This document shows, piece after piece, positions 1 through 6,404 of a stretch of 64,000 nt of DNA. The position numbers and the translations under genes were made by a program. A model generated the notes under the pieces. The model made no database searches, was not told the origin of the DNA, and saw only the letters and a program-made list of their open reading frames with translations. The DNA comes from Oscillospiraceae bacterium (GTDB lineage Bacteria > Bacillota > Clostridia > Oscillospirales > Ruminococcaceae), in contig JAGHIE010000022.1 in assembly GCA_017887325.1 (NCBI GenBank), positions 1-64,000 of the forward strand. The letters are read 5' to 3'. Every line of letters starts with the position of its first letter. Within the stretch, counting starts at the first letter, position 1.

Positions 1-59
1 TTAAAACTTTTTTCGAAGCCTTTCGATATTTTACTTAAGCTTAACTTGTAAGCCTCTGT

Positions 60-88
60 ATTATATCATACTTTCAAAAGCTTGTCAA
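60..88 (-). promoter_or_regulatory. Downstream consensus promoter of the tandem pair
   Basis: On the minus strand a perfect TTGACA (83-88), 17-base spacer and perfect TATAAT (60-65) are visible. Transcription would start near 53 and leave the window through an untranslated stretch at 1-52 with no open reading frame. The strength and tandem arrangement suggest an rRNA (or tRNA) operon beyond the edge; no rRNA sequence is inside the window. Confidence 0.8.
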
Positions 89-153
89 CTACTTTTTTCA
101 TTCAGTAATCTCTTTCAGCTCTCTCGCCGCCTTCTCTCGAAGACAGCTTATAT

Positions 154-182
154 ATATTACCACACCTTTTACCCTTTGTCAA
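154..182 (-). promoter_or_regulatory. Upstream promoter of a tandem pair facing left edge
   Basis: Read on the minus strand there is a perfect TTGACA -35 box (177-182), a 17-base spacer and a TAATAT -10 box (154-159). With the second promoter 94 bases further on it forms a tandem pair directed off the left end of the window. Tandem near-consensus promoters followed by a long leader are typical of Firmicute rRNA operons; that an rRNA operon lies just outside is an inference. Confidence 0.75.
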
Positions 183-235
183 TACCTTTTTTCGACTTTT
201 TTAAATATTTTTATTACTTTATTTTTATAAAATAC

Positions 236-264
236 TTGAAGTTTTATATAATATGAGTTAAAAT
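236..264 (+). promoter_or_regulatory. Probable sepF promoter
   Basis: TTGAAG (236-241), a 17-base spacer and TAAAAT (259-264) sit 33 bases before the sepF start codon. The boxes are good but not perfect matches to the sigma-A consensus in a very A+T-rich region, so other choices are possible. Confidence 0.5.
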
Positions 265-296
265 AATTACATACAGTATTTTAGGAGGTTTATGTT

Positions 297-656
297 ATGA
301 ATACAGCTAGAAAAACTTATAATAGCTATGAACATGAAACTAACTATGATAAAACTCTTAAGTTTAATTTGATTATTCCTAAGCAATTTTCTGATATTAA
401 AGCAGTAGCTGACTACATTCCTTTAGGAATTCCTGTTTTAGTAAATGTTAGTCACTTATTCCAAGACAAAACAGTTATTTTTAGGATATTAGATTATTTA
501 AATGGTTATGTTGATTGTTGCAATGGTAATTTAAAAAGATTATCATCTGAACTATTTTTGGTTTCTCCATATTCATTAGTGTATGAAACAGATGTTGTTT
601 TAGATTTATATGGTGATGCAGAGTACGATAAAGATTTTGAATATTCTTATTTATAA
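297..656 (+). CDS. sepF: Cell division protein SepF
   Basis: A 119-residue protein whose residues about 24-100 match the SepF/DUF552 core: a strand leading into an alternating helix with a conserved I-P-V-L-V-N-V segment, then a D-Y-L-N-G loop and a final strand near F-L-V-S-P. SepF binds the C-terminal tail of FtsZ and helps tether Z-ring filaments to the membrane. The short N-terminus (about 20 residues) is less obviously an amphipathic membrane-targeting helix than in Bacillus, and the C-terminus has an acidic tail with tyrosines. An AGGAGG ribosome-binding site lies just before the ATG. It is monocistronic here, with its own terminator, and is not beside the ylm/division genes that usually accompany it. 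Assignment rests on the core fold pattern. Confidence 0.85.
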   Translation: MNTARKTYNSYEHETNYDKTLKFNLIIPKQFSDIKAVADYIPLGIPVLVNVSHLFQDKTVIFRILDYLNGYVDCCNGNLKRLSSELFLVSPYSLVYETDVVLDLYGDAEYDKDFEYSYL

Positions 657-660
657 AAAA

Positions 661-696
661 ATATATCAGTATAAAATTACTGATATATTTTTTTAT
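661..696 (+). terminator. Intrinsic terminator after sepF
   Basis: An 11-bp perfect inverted repeat (661-671 with 678-688, 6-base loop) is followed directly by a run of T residues. It starts just after the sepF stop codon. Confidence 0.85.
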
Positions 697-831
697 TTTT
701 GTAACACATTTCTTAATGCCAGCATAGTATAAAGTGTATCAAGGATAACAAACAAAAAACAAAACAACACCAGCAGTTGTAAACTGTTATTACTTGATAA
801 AAATTTTTATTGCTGGAGAAAAGAGGATATT

Positions 832-975
832 ATGTGTGGAAATAACTGTTCTTGGGTACTTATCATTATCTTATTATTAATTTGCTGTGGTGGTTGTGGA
901 TTTGGTACTTCTAACAACAATGGTGGTTGTGGTTGCAACGATAACTGTGGTTGTGGCAATGGCTGTGGCTGTTAA
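832..975 (+). CDS. 47-residue cysteine- and glycine-rich membrane peptide
   Basis: An open reading frame of 47 codons preceded by AGAGGA five bases before the ATG. The peptide begins M-C-G-N-N-C-S-W, continues with a hydrophobic stretch of about 10 residues (V-L-I-I-I-L-L-L-I) and ends in a tail made almost entirely of Gly, Cys and Asn with repeated G-C-G and C-G-C units; I count eleven cysteines. Similar very short proteins with one hydrophobic segment and a Cys/Gly tail occur in Clostridia, and the pattern loosely recalls small YjcZ-type sporulation peptides, but I cannot assign a function. It has a leader of about 135 bases and its own terminator shared with cobO. The consistent frame, start site and terminator argue that it is real. 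Confidence 0.7.
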   Translation: MCGNNCSWVLIIILLLICCGGCGFGTSNNNGGCGCNDNCGCGNGCGC

Positions 976-985
976 TATCAAATTT

Positions 986-1020
986 AAAAAGAGTAGTCTT
1001 TCTTAGACTACTCTTTTTTT
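986..1020. terminator. Bidirectional terminator between cysteine-rich gene and cobO
   Basis: A 9-bp perfect stem (991-999 with 1005-1013) is flanked by an A-run on the left and a T-run on the right, so it can end transcription from both the plus-strand small gene and the convergent cobO operon, whose stop codon overlaps its right edge. Confidence 0.85.
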
Positions 1021-1543
1021 ATAACTCAATTCCTTTTCTAGCTTTTACTCCTTGATTAAAAGGATGTTTCTCTGCAGATATTCTAGAAACATAATCTGCA
1101 TTATCTATATAAAATTTATCAGCATGTCTACCAGTTAAAACTAGTTCTAAATTTTTAGGTTTATTTAATATAAATTTTTTTAAAATATCTTCATCAACGG
1201 AATTAGTTTCTAAAGCTCCTAAAATTTCATCGAGTATTAATAAATCAAAATTTTCTTCTTTTACTTTGTTAATACATTCTTTTAATCTTTTAGTTTGGTT
1301 TTCAAATAGTTCTAACTTTTCCAATTCACTCATCTGAAAAACAAATTTATTATTATCTTGAGCTTTTAACAAATATACATTATCTAATTTATTTAAGGAA
1401 AACAACTCACTACTGTCATAACCTTTTAAAAACTGCAATATTAATACTTTCATACCACAACCACTAGCTCTAAGTGCTAAACCTAATGAAGCCGTTGTTT
1501 TTCCTTTACCATCACCACAATATATATGAACTAACCCAGACAT
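1019..1543 (-). CDS. cobO: Corrinoid adenosyltransferase CobO/BtuR
   Basis: A 174-residue protein that transfers the adenosyl group of ATP to cob(I)alamin or cobinamide, making coenzyme B12. The N-terminus has the P-loop G-D-G-K-G-K-T-T (about residues 10-17) typical of the CobA/CobO/BtuR family, followed by G-L-A-L-R-A-S-G and later L-L-I-L-D-E-I (Walker B-like) and V-L-T-G-R-H near the C-terminus. Length is normal for the family, slightly short at the C-terminus. An AAGGAG site precedes the ATG. It is the last gene of sirC, cobD-like, cobO, each separated by fewer than 25 bases, so it is probably cotranscribed. With no full cobalamin pathway visible here it may serve salvage or final steps. 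Confidence 0.93.
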   Translation of the reverse strand: MSGLVHIYCGDGKGKTTASLGLALRASGCGMKVLILQFLKGYDSSELFSLNKLDNVYLLKAQDNNKFVFQMSELEKLELFENQTKRLKECINKVKEENFDLLILDEILGALETNSVDEDILKKFILNKPKNLELVLTGRHADKFYIDNADYVSRISAEKHPFNQGVKARKGIEL

Positions 1544-1561
1544 TTTAATTCTCCTTTTATT

Positions 1562-2578
1562 TTAAATAACTTGGCTAATAGCCTCTAATAATTTTTTATT
1601 ACTCTCTCTATCTTTTATGGCAATTCTAAAATAAGTATTGCCTAAACCTCTAAAATCTTCACATCGTCTAATTAAAAAGCCTTTTTCTTTTAATTTATCA
1701 GCAATATTTATTTGATTTGACTTAAACAATATAAAATTAGCTTTAGAAGGAAAAACAACAAAACCTAAATTTTCCAACCCTTCTCTTAAAAACTCATATT
1801 CTTGTCTTATCAATAATCTTGCATTTTTCATATAATCTTTTTCTTTGAAAGCTGAATTAACAGCAACACAAGCAAGAGTGGAAACAGTGAATCTTGGGGA
1901 TGATTTTTTTAATTTAAATATAATATCATTACTGTAGCACAAACCATATCCAAATCTAATTCCACACATTGCATAAGTTTTGCTTAAAGCTTTTATCAGC
2001 AAAACATTTGGATAATCCGATAAAATATCTTTTATAGTATATAATTCATTTTGTTCAACAAAATCCATAAAACCTTCATCAACAACCAAAAATATATTAT
2101 TTTCTTTACATTGTTTTGCAATTCTCAACAATAATTGTTTAGGTGCTCTTTGACCTGTTGGGTTATTAGGATTGCATATAAAACAAATATCAATATTTGG
2201 AGTTAATTGAAAAATAATTGTCTCATCTAAAGTAAACTGATTTTTTTCTAACAACCTATGATAAGATATAGCACATCCATTTGCATCTAAAGCTTTTTCA
2301 TAATCTGATGCAGAAGGTGAAACAAGTAAAGCCTTTTTAGGTTTTAAGCAATTTACTATTCTAAATATTAATTCACTTGAACCATTCCCAGTAATAATAT
2401 TATCTTTAGGAACATTTTCAAATTCAGAAATAATATTAATTACCTTTTCATGTTCTTTTATTGGATAATGTTCACACAACCCAACATTTTCACTAATATC
2501 ACGCTTAATATTTTCTGATAATCCTAATGGATTAATATTATTTGAAAAATCCATAAAATTCTGTTTAAAATTCTCCAT
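1562..2578 (-). CDS. cobD: CobD-like threonine-phosphate decarboxylase/aminotransferase
   Basis: A class I/II fold, PLP-dependent enzyme of 338 residues related to L-threonine-O-3-phosphate decarboxylase (CobD) and histidinol-phosphate aminotransferase. Visible landmarks are N-I-N-P-L-G near residue 14, G-N-G-S-S-E-L at 64-70, N-P-N-N-P-T-G at 136-142, V-D-E-G-F at 166-170, and the PLP lysine in S-K-T-Y-A (Lys200). CobD supplies (R)-1-amino-2-propanol phosphate for the nucleotide loop of cobalamin; the N-terminal N-I-N-P-L-G start and the neighbour cobO favour CobD over HisC. I chose the ATG at 2578 because AGGAGA lies 8 bases upstream of it, while the in-frame ATG 15 bases earlier lacks a site. 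Substrate is inferred. Confidence 0.8.
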   Translation of the reverse strand: MENFKQNFMDFSNNINPLGLSENIKRDISENVGLCEHYPIKEHEKVINIISEFENVPKDNIITGNGSSELIFRIVNCLKPKKALLVSPSASDYEKALDANGCAISYHRLLEKNQFTLDETIIFQLTPNIDICFICNPNNPTGQRAPKQLLLRIAKQCKENNIFLVVDEGFMDFVEQNELYTIKDILSDYPNVLLIKALSKTYAMCGIRFGYGLCYSNDIIFKLKKSSPRFTVSTLACVAVNSAFKEKDYMKNARLLIRQEYEFLREGLENLGFVVFPSKANFILFKSNQINIADKLKEKGFLIRRCEDFRGLGNTYFRIAIKDRESNKKLLEAISQVI

Positions 2579-2598
2579 AATGTCTCCTATCATTACTA

Positions 2599-3051
2599 TT
2601 ATTTTAGCAAATCATTTTTTAATAGTCTAAGTTTATCAGCAACTTTTTTTACAAGGGAATGATTATTTCCACTAGCAGTAATCCCAACAACAATATCATT
2701 TTCTGCTACTATTGCTGGAAAATAAAAGCTACACTTTTCCTTACAATCACAAATGTTGACTAAAATATCATTTTCAATACACTCTCTATAAATTTGCTCA
2801 TTTATATTTTTATCATTAGTACAAGCCAATACCATAAAATAGTTAATACAATCTAATTTTTTATATTTTCTATTTATAATATTTATATTCCCCATATTAT
2901 ATATGTCACTATCTATATGATCAGAAATAACAGTAATATTACAATCGAATTGTTTTAGTGTATTAATTCTTCGTTTAGCAATATTTCCAGCACCAACAAA
3001 TAAAACATTTTTATTTTCCAAAGATATAAAAAGTGGAAACTTTTTACCCAT
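2599..3051 (-). CDS. sirC: Precorrin-2 dehydrogenase (SirC/Met8 type)
   Basis: A 150-residue protein of the CysG N-terminal family. It starts F-P-L-F-I-S-L-E-N-K-N-V-L-F-V-G-A-G-N-I-A (NAD-binding Rossmann glycine motif, about residues 15-24), then A-K-R-R and the typical L-V-A-C-T-N-D and V-N-I-C-D segments followed by a F-Y-F-P-A-I-V loop. It oxidises precorrin-2 to sirohydrochlorin, the branch point for siroheme and anaerobic cobalamin. Shorter than stand-alone Met8, because only the dehydrogenase and a short dimerisation part are present. It is first in the operon with cobD-like and cobO, and divergent from cbiK, whose product would use sirohydrochlorin. AGAGGA lies about 9-13 bases upstream, a slightly long spacing. 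Confidence 0.87.
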   Translation of the reverse strand: MGKKFPLFISLENKNVLFVGAGNIAKRRINTLKQFDCNITVISDHIDSDIYNMGNINIINRKYKKLDCINYFMVLACTNDKNINEQIYRECIENDILVNICDCKEKCSFYFPAIVAENDIVVGITASGNNHSLVKKVADKLRLLKNDLLK

Positions 3052-3078
3052 AATTTTTTAATCCTCTTTATATATAAT

Positions 3079-3117
3079 ATTATGTGTTATAATAGTCATA
3101 TATTTTAATCACATAAT
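3079..3117. promoter_or_regulatory. Inverted repeat in sirC/cbiK divergent intergenic region
   Basis: Arms attatgtg (3079-3086) and cacataat (3110-3117) form a perfect 8-bp inverted repeat spaced by 23 bases, in the 165-base intergenic region from which both sirC and cbiK are transcribed. It could be an operator for shared control. The region is very A+T-rich, so chance is possible. I see no cobalamin riboswitch box in it. Confidence 0.35.
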
Positions 3118-3216
3118 GTTATTATTAAGATATTATATTACAATATATTTAATAATTCATTAAACAGTTTATTAACAAAATTTTAATATTATTTTAATTT
3201 AGAAAAGAGAGAAAAG

Positions 3217-3996
3217 ATGACAAAAAAAGCTATGATACTATCATATGTTGGGACAAGTATAAAAGAATCTTTAAATCAACTAAAATATTTAGAAGAAAAA
3301 ATCAAGCAAAGTATTAATAATTTAGATTTATATATATGCTTTACATCAGAACACCTATCTCAACAACTACAAATAAAAGAAAATATTTACATACCAACTA
3401 TAGAAAAACTATTAATAGATTTAAAAAACAAAAAATACTTAGAAATAACAATATTACCATTACAAATTATTCCAGGAATAGAATATAAAAAACTTATAAA
3501 TACAGTATTGACTTTAAAAAACGACTTTTATTCAATAGATATAAAAAAACCTTTATTATACAGTGAAAATGATATAACCAAAGTATGTAATATTTTAAAC
3601 GATATAAAACCTAACGATAATTCAACTTTAATATGTGTGGCCCATGATACAAAAACAGATTTTTGTATGACTTATGATAAACTACAAAATATTTTAAAAG
3701 AATTAAATTATAAAAACATATATATTACAACACTAAAAGGATCTCTCCGTTTTGAAAATATAATTCCTATTATCAAAGAAAAAAATATAAAAGAAGTTTA
3801 TTTATACCCTCTCACATTAACACATAGTACACATGTGAAAAGAGATATTTTTGGTCAAGATAATTCTTGTTACAGCAAATTAAAATCTTTAAATATAAAA
3901 GTAAATAAAATAAATATTCCTTTATGTCAAATTGATAATATAATATCAATTTATATATCACATCTAAAAGAAAAAAACACATATGATATTGATTAA
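3217..3996 (+). CDS. cbiK: Anaerobic sirohydrochlorin cobaltochelatase CbiK
   Basis: A 259-residue class II chelatase related to Salmonella CbiK, which inserts Co2+ into sirohydrochlorin. The N-terminal S-Y-V-G-T-S (residues 9-14) corresponds to the family V-S-F-G-T-S, and the pattern F-T-S-E-H follows. The metal-binding residues of CbiK appear conserved: Glu89 in P-G-I-E-Y, His143 in V-A-H-D and His206 in T-H-S-T-H-V-K-R-D, almost the same numbering as the Salmonella enzyme. The usual M-G-H-G around the first His is V-A-H-D here. No signal peptide is visible, so it is cytoplasmic. It faces sirC divergently; together they make cobalt-sirohydrochlorin. Its last codons and stop lie within the arm of a 17-bp terminator hairpin. 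Iron chelation for siroheme is an alternative. Confidence 0.85.
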   Translation: MTKKAMILSYVGTSIKESLNQLKYLEEKIKQSINNLDLYICFTSEHLSQQLQIKENIYIPTIEKLLIDLKNKKYLEITILPLQIIPGIEYKKLINTVLTLKNDFYSIDIKKPLLYSENDITKVCNILNDIKPNDNSTLICVAHDTKTDFCMTYDKLQNILKELNYKNIYITTLKGSLRFENIIPIIKEKNIKEVYLYPLTLTHSTHVKRDIFGQDNSCYSKLKSLNIKVNKINIPLCQIDNIISIYISHLKEKNTYDID

Positions 3997-4040
3997 AAAA
4001 CAATATCATATGTGTTTAATAATTTAATTAATCTTTTTTT
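3971..4040. terminator. 17-bp terminator shared by cbiK and spoVM operon
   Basis: Perfect 17-bp inverted repeat, 3975-3991 with 4001-4017, with a 9-base loop that contains the cbiK stop codon. On the minus strand the stem is followed immediately by a run of seven T residues, so it is an efficient terminator for the long operon ending in spoVM. On the plus strand a T-run follows only after a further 16 bases, so it is weaker for cbiK. Confidence 0.85.
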
Positions 4041-4105
4041 ATTTTAAATATTTTTCTTAATACACAAGATAAAAACTTCGGACTTTTTACTACAACTATT
4101 TTCAT
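4028..4105 (-). CDS. spoVM: Stage V sporulation peptide SpoVM (25 aa)
   Basis: A 25-codon gene too short for normal gene calling. The peptide reads M-K-I-V-V-V-K-S-P-K-F-L-S-C-V-L then a basic amphipathic tail ending K-K-D. It lines up with Bacillus SpoVM (26 aa): the Lys-x-Pro-Lys-Phe-Leu core with proline at position 9, then the helix, then the basic end. SpoVM binds the positively curved outer forespore membrane and anchors the spore-coat ATPase SpoIVA. A perfect GGAGGG site lies 7 bases before the ATG. It is the last gene of the prkC-rsgA-thiN operon, as in B. subtilis, where spoVM follows thiN. The hairpin at 3975-4017 ends the transcript. This marks the organism as a spore former. Confidence 0.93.
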   Translation of the reverse strand: MKIVVVKSPKFLSCVLRKIFKIKKD

Positions 4106-4132
4106 ATTAATTCCCTCCAATTAAATATGTAT

Positions 4133-4276
4133 TTAAGGTAATAAAATTATTCCTAAAACAATAGCAATAATAGAACAAATAAGTAATAAAGAGGGAAATG
4201 TATGGAAAAAAACGCCCAGTATTCCGAATATAATAAAAACTCTACTAGTACTCAAACTTCTTGGTTTTGTTCTCAA
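4133..4276 (-). CDS. 47-residue two-helix membrane peptide, TTG start
   Basis: A TTG-initiated frame of 47 codons, 27 bases upstream of spoVM and cotranscribed with it. A strong AGAGGTGAT ribosome-binding site sits 6 bases before TTG. The peptide has a short basic N-terminus (M-R-T-K-P-R-S) and two hydrophobic stretches, V-F-I-I-F-G-I-L-G-V-F-F and L-L-L-I-C-S-I-I-A-I-V-L-G-I-I-L-L, that probably form a membrane hairpin. I do not recognise a family. The ribosome-binding site is paired in a long hairpin with sequence just after the Nudix gene, so its translation or transcription is probably conditional. Its place directly before spoVM could suggest a role in sporulation, which is only a guess. 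Confidence 0.65.
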   Translation of the reverse strand: MRTKPRSLSTSRVFIIFGILGVFFHTFPSLLLICSIIAIVLGIILLP

Positions 4277-4342
4277 AAAAATCACCTCTTTTACTTAATA
4301 CAATTTATTCTATGCAAATAAGTAAAAAAAGGTGATTTTTTT
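4275..4342 (-). promoter_or_regulatory. Hairpin that hides the ribosome-binding site of the 47-aa gene
   Basis: 13 bp of perfect pairing (4275-4287 with 4330-4342) continue into a 9-bp stem (4289-4297 with 4319-4327) around a 21-base loop. On the minus strand it reads A7, stem, T7, so it has the form of an intrinsic terminator after the Nudix gene. The right half contains the AGAGGTGAT site and the T-run contains the first bases of the TTG start codon of the next gene. It may be a terminator/attenuator, or an RNA switch that blocks ribosome entry. Confidence 0.7.
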
Positions 4343-4347
4343 ATTAA

Positions 4348-4833
4348 TTATCCGAAAAGTTTGTTATTATCAGTTCTTTCTGAGCCTAAATATAAAGTTT
4401 CATTTTCATTAATCATTTGTAAAATATGTGATTTAATTTTTGCAGGTACTAAAGGAATATTTTCCAATTCATCAATATCTACCCAACCTGAAGACACTTG
4501 GTCTTTATCAAGTTCAATAGGTTGTTGTCTTATATCTTCAGCCAAATGAGCTTTGAAAACAGTAAAAATTCTATGTGTGTATGTAGAAAAATATGTTTTA
4601 AATAAATCAGCAGTATTTATTTCTTCATAAATTGCAATAAATTTATCTATTTCAATTGTATAACCAGTTTCTTCTCTACATTGTCTTATTGCTGTTTCTT
4701 CCATTGTTTCATATTGCTGTTGAGTTCCGCCTGGTAATGTATAGTAAAGTTGATTATTATAAGTTGTACACTTATTTAATAACACTTTACCATCTTGAAT
4801 AACCAAGGCTTTTGCAGAATTTCTAATATACAT
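4348..4833 (-). CDS. Nudix hydrolase
   Basis: A 161-residue protein with a Nudix box at about residues 35-57: G-G-T, five residues, E, seven residues, then R-Q-C-R-E-E-T-G-Y. The first glutamate of the canonical R-E pair is Gln here, while the metal-binding E-E is intact, so hydrolysis of a nucleoside-diphosphate-linked substrate is likely. The N-terminal pattern (R-N-S-A-K-A-L-V-I-Q-D-G-K-V-L-L) is typical of small Nudix proteins of the ADP-ribose/NTP-clearing type; the substrate cannot be read from sequence. A GAGGAG site lies about 12 bases upstream. It follows thiN by 19 bases in the long operon and replaces the rpe gene of the Bacillus arrangement only in gene content, not in position. 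The next hairpin may end some transcripts here. Confidence 0.88.
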   Translation of the reverse strand: MYIRNSAKALVIQDGKVLLNKCTTYNNQLYYTLPGGTQQQYETMEETAIRQCREETGYTIEIDKFIAIYEEINTADLFKTYFSTYTHRIFTVFKAHLAEDIRQQPIELDKDQVSSGWVDIDELENIPLVPAKIKSHILQMINENETLYLGSERTDNNKLFG

Positions 4834-4852
4834 AATAAATCTAATCTCCTCT

Positions 4853-5482
4853 TTAATCTTTACTTCTTATAACAATTAAAATACCCTCATCAACTTTAAT
4901 AGATGCACTATCATCTAAAATTTCATTACTAACAGTCAATCCACAAGAATAATTTGTTATCGTTGCATCTTCTAATGGATATTTCATTCCTTTTAAACAT
5001 ACACCAGTACAAACATCTGTATGAGAAAAAATAGATATATACTTATACTCATTCAATTTTTCGAAAGTTTTTTCTTCATTACTCATAACAGTAATAATAT
5101 TTTTATCATCGTATATAGTTGCCTTTGCATTATTTTTTAATGCATATACTAGTAATTGTATATTAGCCATAGTATGGTCAAATCTACCACCAATAGCACC
5201 AAATAATACAAATTCTCTATATCCTAATTCTAAACCTTTATTTAAAGAATGTTGTATATCTGTATCATCTTTTTCTGGAATTAATTTGATTGTATCTAAA
5301 TCATCACTAACTTTATCTTGAGAATCAAAATCACCAATATATAGATTAGGTTTAATACCACAATTTAAAGCTAATTTATACCCACCATCAGCACAAATAA
5401 CGAAATCATCTTTTTTTATGTTAATGTTTATATAGGAATAATCTGTAATGGGTGAAGCTCCAAAAATATAACAAATCCCCAT
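4853..5482 (-). CDS. thiN: Thiamine pyrophosphokinase
   Basis: A 209-residue enzyme that transfers pyrophosphate from ATP to thiamine. The family motifs are in order: C-A-D-G-G near residue 30, I-G-D-F-D-S near 49-54, K-D-D-T-D at about 71-75, and G-A-I-G-G-R-F-D-H at about 94-102. The C-terminal part is the beta-sandwich thiamine-binding domain. Length is normal. GGGGTGA lies 7 bases before the ATG, and the gene is 4 bases after rsgA, so translation is likely coupled. Position after rsgA and before spoVM is conserved with Bacillus. No TPP riboswitch is present upstream, so control is by the operon. Confidence 0.95.
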   Translation of the reverse strand: MGICYIFGASPITDYSYININIKKDDFVICADGGYKLALNCGIKPNLYIGDFDSQDKVSDDLDTIKLIPEKDDTDIQHSLNKGLELGYREFVLFGAIGGRFDHTMANIQLLVYALKNNAKATIYDDKNIITVMSNEEKTFEKLNEYKYISIFSHTDVCTGVCLKGMKYPLEDATITNYSCGLTVSNEILDDSASIKVDEGILIVIRSKD

Positions 5483-5486
5483 AAAA

Positions 5487-6401
5487 TCACCCCTGTTTTT
5501 TTACTTCCCATTCTTTTATATTCTTAGCTTCATCAAAAAGAGATAAATAACTTAAATGTCTAGATTTCTCTATTTTTCCTTCTTCTAAAGCCTTTAGTAC
5601 AGCACAACCTTTTTCAGAAGTATGCGAACAACCTGTAAATTTACATTGACCTATATATTGTTCAAATTCCCTAAAACAATATTGTAAATCATCTTTTAAA
5701 ATGATATCATATCTCATTAAATCCATTGAACTAAAACCTGGAGTATCTGCAACATAAGCATTAATATCATCTAACTTATATAACTCCACATGTCTTGTAG
5801 TGTGTCTTCCTCTACCTAATTTTTTACTAATTTGAGCTGTTTTAATATTTAACTCAGGATATAAAGAATTGATGAAACTTGATTTTCCAACACCAGTATT
5901 TCCTGTAAATGCACAAATACTATCTTTCAATAAGTTTTTAGCTTCGTTAACAAAATTATTTTCAAAATTATTAACACACAAAACTTTAAATCCAGAATTT
6001 TTATATATACTTTCTATTTCAGATGGATCTTGCAAATCACATTTTGTAATTACAATAATAGGTTCTATACCTTTATTTTCACTCATTGCAATAAATTTAT
6101 CTATAATCAAAGTATTAGGTTTTGGATCGCATATAGAAACAACTATAAAAATTTTATCTAAATTTGCCATAGGAGGTCTTAGAACTTGATTTTTTCTATC
6201 ATGAATTATAGATACAGTTCCTTTATTATCGTTACTAGCTTCTATAGTAACTTTATCACCTACTAAAGGTGATGTTTCTTTTTTTCTAAACACACCTTTA
6301 GCACGACATTCATAAATTACACCATCTTGAGATTCAACATAATAAAAACCACCTAAAGCCTTAACAATTAGACCATCTATTAATTTTATATTCATAAACA
6401 A
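5487..6401 (-). CDS. rsgA: Ribosome small-subunit GTPase RsgA
   Basis: A 304-residue circularly permuted GTPase that matures the 30S ribosomal subunit. An N-terminal OB-fold (about 1-65) with the S-P-L-V-G-D-K-V segment is followed by the permuted G-motifs: N-K-x-D-like T-K-C-D, then the P-loop G-N-T-G-V-G-K-S-S at about 165-173 and D-T-P-G at about 213-216, and a C-terminal zinc finger with C-K-F-T-G-C-x-H and a later Cys. The start is TTG at 6401: an AGAGGA site lies 6 bases before it, and 12 bases before the ATG two codons later. It starts 3 bases after the prkC stop; this kinase-GTPase pairing is conserved in Firmicutes and RsgA is a known PrkC substrate in Bacillus. Confidence 0.95.
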   Translation of the reverse strand: MFMNIKLIDGLIVKALGGFYYVESQDGVIYECRAKGVFRKKETSPLVGDKVTIEASNDNKGTVSIIHDRKNQVLRPPMANLDKIFIVVSICDPKPNTLIIDKFIAMSENKGIEPIIVITKCDLQDPSEIESIYKNSGFKVLCVNNFENNFVNEAKNLLKDSICAFTGNTGVGKSSFINSLYPELNIKTAQISKKLGRGRHTTRHVELYKLDDINAYVADTPGFSSMDLMRYDIILKDDLQYCFREFEQYIGQCKFTGCSHTSEKGCAVLKALEEGKIEKSRHLSYLSLFDEAKNIKEWEVKKQG

Positions 6402-6404
6402 TAA

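Noticed and set aside
3052-3216. Possible cobalamin riboswitch between sirC and cbiK
   Set aside because: The region is only 165 bases, almost all A+T, and lacks the G+C-rich B12 box and long helical arms.
4834-5490. TPP riboswitch controlling thiN
   Set aside because: thiN follows rsgA by 4 bases; there is no leader that could contain one.
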